From Magicicada septendecula (lineage: Eukaryota; Arthropoda; Insecta; Hemiptera; Cicadidae): 64,000 nucleotides of DNA. How positions within the stretch are numbered: position 1 is the first letter of the stretch; every line of letters starts with the position of its first letter. The translations under genes and the position numbers were made by a program. Shown one piece after another: positions 37,790-49,619 of the stretch. The DNA is taken from assembly GCA_034769895.1 (NCBI GenBank), contig CM068367.1, forward strand, positions 353,493,961 to 353,557,960, read 5' to 3'. Below the pieces are notes generated by a model that ran no database searches, was not told the origin of the DNA, and saw nothing but the letters and a program-made list of their open reading frames with translations.

Positions 37790-38470
37790 GGAGGGAGAGT
37801 CTTGGGGGGCTGGAAAGTTGTGTATCACAAGCCTGTCGACCGCCGCGGGAGCTTCAGATGAGCTCGCACCGCAGGGCTCACACCGCTCATGACTGGTGTT
37901 TCCCAGGTGTGTCTTGCTACCGGAAAAGAGGTTTCAATTATACATTATCTAATTCAGGGTGAGCTATCGTCGAGGACGGGTCCAAGATTCGCCTGGGACA
38001 GATGGGTTCTGACCGAGGACGCTGATATGGGGGTTGCCCTGAAAACGTGTTCAGCGGTGGTAGAACTTTTTGGAAAGTGTCCGTATGGTGGCGTTCAGGG
38101 AACGGATACCCTAGGTCAGTGCGCATTGTCTGGTTTGAAGTTGGATAATGAGCTTTACGGCCCCAGTGCAAACCTCTGTTCATGAGAGAGTGTAGTTTTC
38201 GCTTATGGGTAACCATCGGTATCACGTACTTTGTAACAACCAGTTTGTATAGGCAGTAGAACACTGAAATGCTGCAAAGCAGGGGTCGGAGTTGATATAG
38301 TTGTTTTACGTATTGCTTGTTCGCAATGCGCCCGTCAGGTAAGACGTCTGTCGGGGTGAAGCCCTAGATACTTCACATCAGGAGACCAAGGGAGTAAGTG
38401 TCGCCTATGTAGAGTCTGGGAGGGTGCTTTCTGCGTCTGGAGAGACAACAGCTGTGCTCCTGGCCGCATT
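37790..38470. other. Unclassified GC-richer island
   Basis: Base composition is well above the local AT-rich background. Open frames of about 100 codons exist on both strands (37889-38185 on +, 37938-38264 on -), but neither resembles a known protein. It may be a host exon or 5' region, a CpG-preserved island or an unknown repeat. Two (GT)n microsatellites bracket it. Confidence 0.3.
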
Positions 38471-38493
38471 AATAGAACCTTCCATTTATCCGC

Positions 38494-38535
<42 letters not shown>
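38494..38535. repeat. (GT)n microsatellite
   Basis: About 20 GT units. Confidence 0.95.
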
Positions 38536-38537
<2 letters not shown>

Positions 38538-39929
38538 ACGTATACTACAAAACACTGTTATTGTTACTGTAACTATAGGTTACATACAAACTGTTACCAG
38601 CTTATTAATCAGTTAACATTTCGATATTCAACAGCCATGTAGAGCCATTAGGGTATAACTATAAAAAAGTGAATGTAATTAAGATATCGATAATTCTTAT
38701 ATAAAAAGGGATTAGGATTAAACATAAGAAGACTCATTTTGTACGTTTCATTGAGAAACTAGAACTTGAAATGATTTTATGTTTTTCCTAATACTAATTT
38801 TTGGAAATAATAATCAAGCCTTGTGATTATGTCATTTCTATACGGTCATTCTTAAACTTCAAAACCGCAAAACAGAGTCTGTATTGCCTGTAATGAACAT
38901 AAATAAAAGCTGATAATTTTTTACTTGTCAAGAAGAGGAATCGTTATTTTTCAACTTGTTACTAAACACGTTAATAATGGATACAGTTTTGTTATGTTAA
39001 AAATGGAGCCAGTTTCCCCCCACGTAGGTAAATGTTTTGTAACTGCAGGTGACAGCTTGTTAGGGTTGGAGCTGCAACGCAGGGATGCAGATAACCCCTG
39101 CAGATAAAAAGCAAGTGCCTGTCTCCACGGTGAGACGGCGCCTATCTGTTCCGGCGAGACTCGGCCAGTCTGCAGCCAGCTCTTGTCCTGCTGAAAAATG
39201 AAAGTGGTTGTGCGACGAGACAGGTAAACTACCCACACGCCGAGGTGTGCTCATCATGTGCGGAGAAGAGATGGCAGCAGATAAACACGAACAGAAAATT
39301 GTTCAGAGCTTAATAAAACGTAAGGTCACGACGATACTGCTTCAACATTGCTTTAACATAGGCGATTAAACAGTGTGATAAAAGAATGGAAGGAAAGATT
39401 CTTAAATTAGGTCGCACAAGCCTAACCAGAATGCTCGATGTACGTAAATTGTGTACACGTATCTAGGAATGTGGGCTACACAATGCTAGTCGCGAAGTTG
39501 AAACGTGATCTGTCGACGTTTGGATTTACAGGGGCGTAGATTCTTCATCAGTCTACGCTGGCTTCAACGTCATACATTTGCATGTAAACCAAAAGCAATT
39601 CATGTACATATATAAAATATACATATATTCCAAGCACGTACTGTAAGCTCTGAGCTGACTCTATATAGCGGTGTCCGCCTCTTACTGAACTTCAAAATAA
39701 AAGATTTTAAAAATTGTCGATTAGGCCTACCTGAATTATACATTACTGCAATTTTCAGTTTTCTATTAAATAGTATGTAAAATGGAATTCTTTGGGTATA
39801 CAAAATATTTAGTTCTCCTGTTTAACTAACACACAAATACTTAGAGACAGTATTCTTAGAGACAGTACTTAGAGACTTCAAGTATTCTTCTTTAAAAGAT
39901 AGCTGTAATGGATTATAGACATTAGTATA
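38536..39929. other. Intergenic DNA with one GC-richer patch
   Basis: 39050-39260 is GC-richer and open on both strands for about 60-95 codons, with no known domain. CTTAGAGACAGTA recurs at about 39840-39885 as a short tandem. Confidence 0.45.
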
Positions 39930-40242
39930 TAAATGACGGACTTATCCCGCCACAGAAAAAGCAACGAATTCGGCCACCAAACAACCGGGAGCCGTCTTCA
40001 GGCTACCTATAAATGAATACACGATGAATATAAGTAATAAATAATACTCTATCAACGAGTGTTATTTATTTATTATTTACTTATTTATTTTTCACTCTCT
40101 GCCACTAGTTGATAGAGTATTATTTATTACTTATATTCATCAGTTATTAGTTTATAGTAAACCTGAAAAAGGCCGCCGATTTTTCGGTTGGCCAGAACAT
40201 CACTCTTACAATTTTTCTGTGATGGCAAAAGTACGTCATTTA
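39930..40242 (+). mobile_element. Penelope-like foldback terminus, decayed outer arms
   Basis: Nested inverted repeats. The outermost TAAATGACG pairs with CGTCATTTA. Further in, a CGGCC...GCCGTCTTCAGG arm pairs with CCTGAAAAAGGCC...GGCC. Inside those, a 33-bp perfect pair beginning ATGAATATAAGTAATAAATA sits at 40024-40056 and 40108-40140. Hammerhead-like order is visible on both arms: minus CTGAAGA-(GGC...GGCC)-GAATT at 39965-40001, and plus CTGAAAA-(GGCC...GGCC)-AGAACATC at 40163-40201. No direct-repeat flank was found. Confidence 0.5.
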
Positions 40243-40449
40243 GATTCTAATGTTTAAGAATTCTCTTTAATGTTTTATTATGACATACACCAGCCTTAAT
40301 GTTTAGAGCCTTAAAACTATATTTCATTCGATTAAGACTCGAAGATAACGTGACATTTTGTGTGGTTTCGCCATCATTGGTAAAGTCTGATGACGTTTAG
40401 ACTGCATGTTTCACAGGCTTCCATTTAAATTCGGTGGCGGAATTCGAAT

Positions 40450-41781
40450 TGTGACGATTTTAAATATATCGAAAATCGCACAAATTAAAATTTTTAATTT
40501 TAATAAGTAAGAGTATCATACACCCTTACCTATACCCAGATTCCTGAATCAACTTGAAACTTTCCAGTACCAACACGCCAAGAAAGGTATTAAGTAAAGA
40601 ATAATAATAATAATTATTTAATTATTAAAAATGCGACTATATAAATAAAGAAATCCATACGTCATAATAAAGTTAACATAAAGTATTTACATTATAATTA
40701 ATGAATAATTAATAATATATAAAGTACGAACAATTTTCTTAGTGCGTAAATACGCACCAGCTTACTGAGCCCTCGCCCCTAAACTATACACGCATTCGCC
40801 AGTAGAACTTCGCCATGACAAGATGTGAGTTTTGGTGTTGTGTACATACACGTAAGTGTATGTCCTTAAAAGTATATCCAGCGTGAGATGGTTTTATTGT
40901 GAATAATGTAGTGTGTAGAGTTAGTGAGAATACATACAGAAAGAAAAAGGTAGCCAACACATCTCTTTTTAAAATATAAAATGTAAGTGTAAGATAGGTA
41001 ATTACTAGACTTTAGTACTGCAAAGTGAGAACTATAATTAAAATAAAAAAATGTGAACTACAAAAGTCTGGACCAAGGAAAGTGAAACTACAACAGTTGG
41101 AACTTCAAGTAAACAACCGACCTTCGAGAGCAGAAATAATCAACCCGATGTAGATTCACCAGGAACAACGTACTCCACCCTTAGAAGACGACAGGAGATG
41201 CCCCAAGGATACAACAACAACATCATATGAAATTCAGGTGATATCAAACCACAACTTTTGTAAATTTCGCCTTAATAAAAGAAGTAACAAAGAACTTTAA
41301 AGAACTTTAGCAATGTGAAGAACAAATTATCTGATTTGTAAATTTTGTAATTTTGTAATGAAGTAATAGTAACCGCAATGTATAGATAAATGTAAGATAA
41401 TAATGTAGAGTATCACCAATATTATTCTTCTAATAATATGGTTGAAGTTTTGATAAATTAATTATTTTGAGAAAGTTGAGACCCGGATCCGTGGTATTAA
41501 AACTAACATCTATATGAATAAATTTTGAGATAAAACGAATAATATACTTAAGATCTTTGAAGCAGTAAAAGCAGAATTTACTAAAATAACTTTTCTTTAA
41601 AATCAAGCATAATATTTGAATAGCAATAAAGAGATGTTTTCGCTAACACCTAGTGAGTGAATAAATTTATGCAAACCTTGTCAATTTCCTATATCATAAT
41701 TGTTTTGTAATTTGTTGGTAAGGAGGTTTTACTAACAACGGCAGCTAGTTTAATTTACTGGTAAAGAATTGAACTAGTTCC
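40450..41781 (+). repeat. LTR-like repeat, relative of the insert at 44675-46176
   Basis: Starts TGTGACGATTTTAAA, exactly as the 44675 copy. It shares landmark blocks in the same order: CCGGATCCG(T/C)GG, CAATAAAGAGATGT / TAATAAAGAGATGT, GTGAGTGAATAAA / CTGAGTGAATAAA, and ACT(A/G)GTTCCCGAC at the far end. Between the landmarks the two are strongly diverged. The likely class is an old solo LTR. The right end is set where similarity stops and is uncertain, and no target duplication was found. Confidence 0.45.
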
Positions 41782-42794
41782 CGACTTTTGTGTTGTCTTA
41801 ACAAGGGAGACGGCACAGAATGAGAACAGTCTGACGAGCACGGCGACTTAGAATTATTCACCACCAGAATATGACTCATTTCTAGAGAATCGAATCGTTT
41901 CTAAATATGTTTTCCAGTTACCATTGACGATAAAAATGGTGGAAACTAGATGGAGTACACTCAATTCGTAAATAGCATTCGTGCTATTGAACATTTACGT
42001 TTCAGGCCAACGTATCACTTCTTAATTTTAGGGGCCGATCAAATGTTTTACTTTTGTGTTAGATATTTGGAATGACATGGAGTATGAAGAGGCGCTAATA
42101 CACTTACTATAGACTGTACCTTTATCTACGCGCGCGCTTAGAATCTATTCGTTCCTCTAAAAATAAGTTAGACAGATCAGATGTCTGTCGGTGGAATAAT
42201 GCTAAGTCGCTTTCTTCGTCGTCAGAGTAATCTCATTCGAATTCCGCCAATGAATTTCAAATGCAGGCCTCAAACTTTATCAAACGTACAGAAACGTCAT
42301 CAAACTTTATCCCTCAGGAAATTGACTCCGAAACCATACAAAACGTCACTTTATACAAACCTAATTTTGCTTATACACCTGTACTTTATGAAGTGACATA
42401 ATGTAATAGTATAATTAATATACAATTTTATTTATTATTTACGAGTGTGTAAATGAGGAATCAACATTAGACGTGCAAAATATTAAGCGTCTTACACAGA
42501 CAACTGTCTACGTTAACATTACTGTAATACACATTTGTTACTCTGGATTGCTCAAATTTGCAGTAGGGAATTGAAGTGGAAACTACGAGTAGGCGTATAT
42601 AAAAACAATATAAAATATTCATATAATATTGCTTAGCTTTAACAGGAAATCTAATTTTGAAAGCTAAAAAATAAAACAACAGTGTTACTATCCGACTTTC
42701 GCGGTTCAGTCGATGCATTTTTTCGCGTGTTGTATGTCGTAGTATTGTACATAACTAGGCATACATTTATCCATAAATAAAATTAACTGTCCAA
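41782..42794. other. Intergenic DNA, nothing recognised
   Basis: No gene or repeat can be supported. The frame at 42181-42396 shows no domain. Confidence 0.5.
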
Positions 42795-43210
42795 AGCATT
42801 ATGACGTATGCAGCAGAAGTATGAGTTATTAACAAAAAGAATGAAAGGAAGATTCTTGCAACAGAGATGGAATATTGGAGGAGGTGCTGTGGAATAACGA
42901 GAGCAAACCGAATAACAAACGAGGAGATCAGAAGAATAATGGAAACGGAAATAAGTGTAATTGACTACATCGAAGAAAAAAGATTGGTGTGGTACGGCCA
43001 TGTCCGGAGAGCCCAAAATAGGTGGATCAACAAAGTGACGGAATGGAGTCCATTAGGAAGGAGAAAAAGGGGAAGACCGAGAAGATCTTGGAGGGACGAA
43101 GTGGATGAATCTATGCAACGTATAGGACTTGAGGAAGGACAATGGGAACATCGGGAGAATTGGAAAGCCAGGTTGAAGGTAGGGAGACAGCACTAGCTGT
43201 AGCAACCCTA
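42795..43210 (+). pseudogene. LINE ORF2 C-terminal fragment
   Basis: A frame of 109 codons from 42867 reads MEYWRRCCGITRANRI, then EEKRLVWYGHVRRAQ, then GRRKRGRPRRSWRDEVDESM and EEGQWEHRENWK. This is the standard C-terminal tail of LINE reverse transcriptases (YGH.RR and RKRGRPRRSW blocks). Upstream to about 42795 the codons still read like the family, with one interruption. It lacks the RT core, so it is a 5'-truncated copy. Its 3' end lies only about 60 bp from where the - strand gypsy sequence begins, so it marks the left edge of that rearranged complex. Confidence 0.88.
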
Positions 43211-43267
43211 TTATATATATTACACGTGTATGCATACATGCCCATGTAAATCCCATGTACAGTCATA

Positions 43268-44413
43268 TTCTTTCATTATAATACTGTTCAGCTCCCGCAT
43301 GTCCAGGCATAGACGAGTATCCCCGCTTTTCTTCTTTACTACTACAAGAGGATTTAAGAAGTTGCTGTTGGATTGTTCTATCACGTTATTATCCAGCATG
43401 CGACGTATTTCCGTTTCTACTTCTTCCTCGTAGCGCATTGGAATAGGGTATGTCCTCCTGACGAATTTTGTTGGGTCTGTCACAGTTATAGTATGTTTGT
43501 AGACTGTCGTCTGCGTCGGTGTTTCATTGAAAATATCTTCATATTCATTTATTAATTCTTGAAGATGCTTCTCTTCCTGTTTAGAAATCTTGTCGGTAGT
43601 TTGACTTGTACATTGAGTTGGTACATATTGAACTTTGGGTTTAGCTAAGACAATAGGTGTTTCACTTACCTTATACTGTTTTTCTTCAGTATTCATACTT
43701 ATGCTATGTTGAACACCCTTATAATTACATGTTATCTTATTATTAATGATGTCAATCTTAGCATCTAGCACATTCAATAAATCAATTCCTATAATACCAT
43801 CATATATTAGCTTATTCATAATAATCATTGGACATTCTATTTCTAAATTTTCAAGTGTAATTGTTACGTATGCTTGTTTTTTGACTTTTTCTCGCTTATT
43901 AGTAGCGGTTGTAATGTTCATATTAGTCACAGGTAATATCGGTGTATTTTCAAAATAATTTTTATTTCGTTGCATCCAGGCAGCGTTTAGAACTGACAGT
44001 TGACTACCTGTGTCCACTAACATTTTAATTCTACAGTTGTTTACACGAACATTAACAGTAGGGCATTGTGTGTGGTGTTCCGCTTGATTTACACCCTCGT
44101 CCATGCTAAGTAATTCTTCTCGTACGTCGACAGGATATATATTGTTTATTGTGTACCGCTTTGAATGCGTATTCAGTAATTGTTGCTGTGTAGACGTCGA
44201 TGGCGTACTTGCCGCTTCCGGTTCACATCCCCTCTTCATGTTTTTAGCGTTTGCTTTTACCGCGTTGACTGAGCGATCATACGGCTTAGGGAATTTCAAT
44301 TTAGAAGTCGGCCAGACATAGCCCCTCTTCTCACTTCTATCTTCTCTCTCATTCTCACTGCTTCTCTCCTCTTGACGAATGCCTTCTACATGCTGAGTCG
44401 TTGGTTTGTGCAC
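43268..44413 (-). pseudogene. pol: Protease and N-terminal RT portion of the - strand gypsy element
   Basis: An open minus-strand frame covers the protease (MLVDTGSQLSVLNAAW, Asp near residue 134), a linker, and the first RT blocks (RRTYPIPMRYEEEVETEIRR, NPLVVVKKKSGDTRLCLDMR). The RT catalytic core is not in this piece; gypsy similarity stops near 43268 close to a LINE fragment. Upstream of the protease the sequence is polar and basic, as in a gag C-terminal region. Partial gene, not functional as it stands. Confidence 0.85.
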
Positions 44414-47267
44414 TGTGTTAATAGGTGCTTTGTTTTGCGTGTGTTCATTTGCTGTTTATAATTATTACTGCTGTGATTATAATTACTGTTGTGATTACTG
44501 TGCAGTTGATAATTGTGTTGTGTATTCTCACCGCGAGTGATATTTTCAGATTGTGTTACAAGTATTAAAAATTGTTCAATTGTTTTAATACCTTGTGTGT
44601 AAACAGCGAGTTGGATATTTTTCTGAAAATGGTAAGACAGTTTGGATATTATTTCATATTCTGAAAATTTAGGTTGTGACGATTTTAAAATAGGAAACGT
44701 AATATGGAGTAATATTTATTTTTAAATCGCACATTAAAATTAATATTACATCCCTTGATTAACTCAAAATAATATTTAATAAAAAGTTTAAATGACAAAA
44801 GAAATGCGAGTGTAAAGATAGGGAAACTAGTTAATAATTTACCATGCACTGACATGCATTAACTGGAATTAACCTGCATATAGATTCTTTTACTAAACAA
44901 ATAATACTGGTAAAAACTTGAAATTATTCAAATAAATAAACAATGATACAGTAGTATACTATTTAATTCTGATGTAAAGCATTGCTTTGGATAATAAAAA
45001 GGTTAAACTTTAAATACCGTAAATAGCGAATAAAGGTGGAACTATTTTGTTGTGATGCGTAAACTCCGCGCAGTTAACTCACCTGTCCTGACATAATAAT
45101 AATGCAGTCGAGATGGAGCGCTCTCGTAGTAAACACTACACCCTTGAACCATGCCCCGAAGTATTAAGATATTTTAATTTAAAAGTGCAGATATAACTAT
45201 GTGTAGAGGAAAGTATCAGTAAAGTAGTGTTTCATAAAGGAAAAGGTAATCTATTAAATTAAATGGAATAAATAAGTGAGAGGGATGACATCTCTAGTGA
45301 CTAAGTGTAAGATCTCCAATGTTCGTTTAAATTAAAAAGGTACAATGTACCAAAAGTGAGAACATTTCATAAATAACGATGTGACGTGCACTTCTGTGGG
45401 AAACAAGAACTTTCACTCGAGTTGTACTACTAAAAATGCTTAGCTACCAGACTTCATAGAACAGCGTAACCGCTTCATAATTACCAGGATCTCTTCAGGA
45501 ACTTCACCCGGAAAGTAAACTACCATAACCTTCAACCATTTGTGGACACCCCAAGGACCAAGGACCAGGATACGGAGTAAACTTCACAATATCTCAGGTG
45601 ACACGGAGACTTGTCTTCCGTGGTTAAATGTCATTAAAACAAATGTTTGCAAAAGACAGTTTAATAAACTATATAAAAGACTTTAATTATTGTCAATTTG
45701 TAATTTGTATTATGTCATACAACTAAAATTATTTGTAATAGTAATTAGTGCTTGTAGTATAAAGTTTTTCAGATACTAGAGGTTAAATTAAGTCCATTCT
45801 TCAAATTGCTCCCCCTCAAAATAGTATAATAACTTAACTTACAAACCAATATAATATCCCGGATCCGCGGGAAAAAAGCTAGCACATAACAATACTATTG
45901 TTGTGGCCCCCTTTTCAGAAAATATTTTGTAAACTTTTATTTAGAAAACCTTATGGTAACAAATCCATGTAGAACTATAAAGAATAGCACCTAATAAAGA
46001 GATGTCATTACTTAACACAAAATACTGAGTGAATAAATCATCAAACACCCCAAAAAACTTTCCTTTCATTCTAACTACTACTGCTTGTTAAAATATTCAT
46101 AAGAAGTTGATTACGACTATGGCAGCCCGTGGAATTGATCTGAGGCAATTACGCACTGGTTCCCGACGTTATAACGTAGGTAAGACGTTATAAGGTTTAA
46201 GATGTTTTACTCTTTCAATGTGTGCCACCGTGTATTGTTAAATACTTTGACGACCCTGATTATTAAATTTACCATATTCTAGCTGATCACGTACCTGACG
46301 CTGCGTTTTGATATTCCAATACCTATTTTCAAATGAATCACGGAATTGTTGATAAGTTGTGACATTATCACATATGATAGTGTACCAATGTGCTGCTGAG
46401 TCTTTGAAATGGCGAGTAACAAAATTTATTTTCTCGTTATCATAAATATTACTACCAATTCGTTCCATTTCTTTTTCGCAATTGACCAAAAATTCCATGC
46501 TGTTCTCCCATTTATTTCCTGCAAATTATAGTTTCACCCTATCTTCAAATGGTTAAGCCATCATCTGCGCTGGACGTCTACGTAGCTCAGTTCTAAGTTG
46601 ATCCATTTCAGCCTTCACCCCTTCTTTCATATTTGACATCTCTCCAGAATAATCTTTAGCAGTCTTGGATGTTTCTTCTAGTTTATTCTCTATTACAGTA
46701 GTAAGTGTCTCTATTTCACACGTTTTACGTGTGGTCGCTTTAAGCTGATCATGGACATCCCGTATTTTACTGTCCTGTTCATGCTTTGCTACATTTAGTT
46801 TCTCATTTACATTTTCAGTTATTTGTTTATGAATGTATTTTAAATCTTTCTTCCATTCTGCTCGTAATTCTTTATACTTGTTTTCTATCCTAACTGCTTG
46901 TTTTTGAAGGGCTTGTTTAACTTTATTTTCCAGTGCATCTATGCGCGTATTAGTGTCTATAATTTTATCCACTAACTGCGTAGTACTATCTATTATATCT
47001 TGTTTGAATTCTTCTTTTAAATTTTCTGTAGTTTTAAATTATCTTGTTTTAATTCATTTATTCTTCTTTTAGTTTTACATTATCTTGTTTTAATTCTTCT
47101 TTTAGTTTTGCATTATCTCGTTTTAATTCATTTAAATTTTCTGTTAGTTTTACATTATCTTGTTTTAATTCTTCTTTTAGTTTTACATTATCTTGTTTTA
47201 ATTCGTCCACCATGGCTTGCATCATATTTTGAAGTGCCCCCATACTGAAGTTACCTGGTTCTGCCAT
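44414..47267 (-). pseudogene. gag: gag region of the - strand gypsy element, broken
   Basis: The start MAEPGNFSMGALQNMMQAMV is at 47267, 316 nt after the primer-binding site. It is followed by an array of 11-residue units (variants of ELKQDNVKLKE) at about 47040-47210, which should form a coiled coil, then a longer charged coiled-coil stretch (46972-46553). A capsid-like domain (46498-46238) follows, with MEFLVNCEKEMERIG, AAHWYTIICDNVTTYQQF and QVRDQLEYGKF. It resembles the gag of the + strand element in plan, with a coiled coil and then the WW/W-Y...LEYG domain. The region is broken in several places and also split by the insertion at 44675-46176. Confidence 0.8.
44675..46176. mobile_element. 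LTR-like insertion inside gag, 5-bp TSD TAGGT
   Basis: A 1502-bp block begins TGTGACGATTTTAAAATAGG and ends CCCGACGTTATAACG. It is flanked on both sides by TAGGT (44670-44674 and 46177-46181). Gag-like sequence of the - strand gypsy element is found on both sides, so this is a later insertion into it. It has no coding capacity; the size and TG start fit a solo LTR, but the right end is not the usual CA. A diverged relative stands at 40450-41781. Orientation is not known. Confidence 0.7.
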
Positions 47268-47582
47268 GTCGAATTATATATTTATTTATTTTTTATTGTT
47301 TTTAAAATAATTATTATTGGTGATCCCGGTTACACTACTCTTTATTGATTATGTTTTTATTATTAATGTTACTATTACGATTACACCTTTTCAATTTACA
47401 ATATAATTACCTGTTGAGCGCCAGTTGTGCTATTATAATACATAACAATTAAAATAACATACAAAAATATTTAATATAAATAATAGTTATCACATATAAT
47501 ATATTTTTCGTTTAACCCACATTTAATTTTAGAGCATACATTTAACTTTTAAATTTTCAAAATAGTTAAATGGCATGGTCGA

Positions 47583-47600
47583 GCCCCACGTTGGGCGCCA
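47583..47600 (-). other. Primer-binding site, tRNA-Lys, 18-nt match
   Basis: On the minus strand this reads TGGCGCCCAACGTGGGGC, the exact complement of the last 18 nt of insect tRNA-Lys (CTT) as I remember it. It starts 5 nt after the end of the LTR at 47606. It fixes the orientation and the LTR boundary of the - strand gypsy element. Confidence 0.85.
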
Positions 47601-47605
47601 TTTTT

Positions 47606-49419
47606 TACAACGTTTTTGTCTATGCTGTCTATCTATATCGTTGACGATACTTACGTTATAAATATTCAATGGGTGTAATCGTAATAATAATAACAACGTG
47701 AATTTTTAGAATCTTTCAAAACATTTATTAATTAAAACTTTCATTTAAATTACAAGCTAAAAACTCATTATTATTTGCATGTGTATGTGTACTCGTAGTA
47801 CCTTCCTATATTACATAGAAACATAAAATAATCTTATAACTATAACTAACATTTCTTATTATATAATATTGCTCTCGACTTTCTCAATTTATTATGATTA
47901 AATTGTTATTAAATTTTCTAATCTTTCTTTTTTTTTAATTCTTATTATTGTTGCATATGCATTTCTTATTTATGACTTATTAATTACTTTAGAAAAATAC
48001 TATTCTTTCAAAATTAGTTTAAATATTTTCAATAAATTATCGTTTCAAAATTATACTTTCATAATTCAAATATTACTCTAATTACTATACAAGAACAGTT
48101 ACAGACTGTATATATACAAAGTGACGGAATAATAATTTAATCACAATAAATTGAGCAAGTCGAGAGCAATATTATATAATAAGCAATGTTAGTTATAGTT
48201 ATAAGATTATTTTATGTTTCTATGTAATATGAGATTACTTGTATTTATTAACAAGGAAGGTACTACGAGTACACATACACATGCAAATAATAATGAGTAT
48301 TTAGCTCGCAATTTAAATGAAAGTTTGTTAATAATTAACAAATTATTAATTACACTTTTGGAAATTATATTGTCTTTCTTTTTACAATGTTTAATTGTCT
48401 TTGATGAAGTCTTTCGTTTGGATGAATATATGGCTTTCTTTCATCTTAATCGTTGCGGTTCCTCACCGTATCCTCTTCTGGTCCTGAGCACTTGAACCTG
48501 GTTGATTCTGCGTAGTCGTGTAGTCCGGGAGTCCGTTCCTTGTCCTCCGGATTCTCTCAGCAGTCCGATAACTCATACTCTACGTCTGGAATCTATGGCA
48601 TGTAGTGTGCTGCTCCCTCGTCTCCCGTAATAGCCTCTGGCTGCAGCGGTGATCTCACGAAAGTGATGATGTTGTCGGACATAGCCTCCGGCTGCCGCTG
48701 TGGTTGATCGAGAAAGAGTTGAAGTTGCCGGGCGTAGCCTCCGGCTGCCGCTGTAGTTGAACGAGAAAGAGAGTAAGGCTGGTGTGTCTCGCGTATTTAT
48801 AGTCTAGGGCACAAAAATCATGTTTCGACAATTCTCTGCAGGAATCAGTCTGTCGTAGCGTCCTTTTACAAACACGATTATTTACACACTTATTTCACTG
48901 ATCTTCGCAACATGCGAAGTCTTTTGCAAATTACCCGTTATTCAACTGGTTGGTAATTTTTATGTGCACAACTGTGTGTTAACCGTTTTTCTCTATCTCA
49001 ATTATTATGGGTTTTATTTATATTTATTTGCACTGTATTTGCACTTTTTATGATTTTCGCACAATCTTTCGTATACGCGTGCGTCTTTATATTATTTACA
49101 CTGTGGCGTATTTTGTTTTGTGATATTTCACACACACTTACCACAATTTAAATAATTTATATATTTATTAACGTTTATTTAGGGGTGATGCTTTGCAGGA
49201 ATTAACTGGCTGCACTCACACACGTAAGATACACGTGTACACAGACGCAGCTCTGTGTGGCGTGACCTACCTGTTCAAACAGGCAAATTCGTTGTCCCCT
49301 TTACAGCTTTCTATCTGAATTATTATTACTACTGACAATATTGATTATTTATTTAATTTACACAAATTATCATAACTAATTGTGCAATGCACAGTACCAC
49401 ATACATTCGTACTGTTGCA
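47606..49419 (-). repeat. Complete LTR of the - strand gypsy family
   Basis: 1814 bp. On the minus strand it starts TGCAACAGTACGAATG and ends CGTTGTA just before the primer site. The first 420 bp recur at 54731-55150. A purine-rich run, minus-strand AAGCAGGGAAATAA at 49420-49433, abuts its start as a polypurine tract would, so it is placed as a 3' LTR for the pol part on its right and as a 5' LTR for the gag part on its left. Internal features: an inverted duplication of 170-200 bp (47735-47908 with 48129-48326), and three GC-rich imperfect repeats containing TAGCCTC(C/T)GGCTGC at about 48640-48775. Confidence 0.8.
47735..48326. repeat. Inverted duplication inside the LTR
   Basis: Left arm 47735-47908 and right arm 48129-48326 are reverse complements with few mismatches. 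Landmarks are GCATGTGTATGTGTACTCGT in the left arm and its complement in the right. The right arm has about 25 extra bases near 48233, and the arms are separated by about 220 bp. It could fold as a long hairpin in the transcript of this LTR. Confidence 0.85.
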
Positions 49420-49619
49420 TTATTTCCCTGCTTAATAAAAAAAAATTTAATAAACTTGTTACATTAGACGAAATTGTACAGTATATTTTACCAATACAAT
49501 ATTTATTTATATTAATTATGCTCATAATAATGAATAGTGCTTTTACCATTAGCCTTATGTGAGGTGGGCTGAACAAAATATTCCCCTCCCATACATGTTG
49601 ACTTGCTGCGTGGTTTCGT

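Noticed and set aside
40365-40425. A further hammerhead-like fragment (TTTCGCCATCATTGG ... CTGATGAC)
   Set aside because: Only half of the core order is present and no arm pairing supports it.
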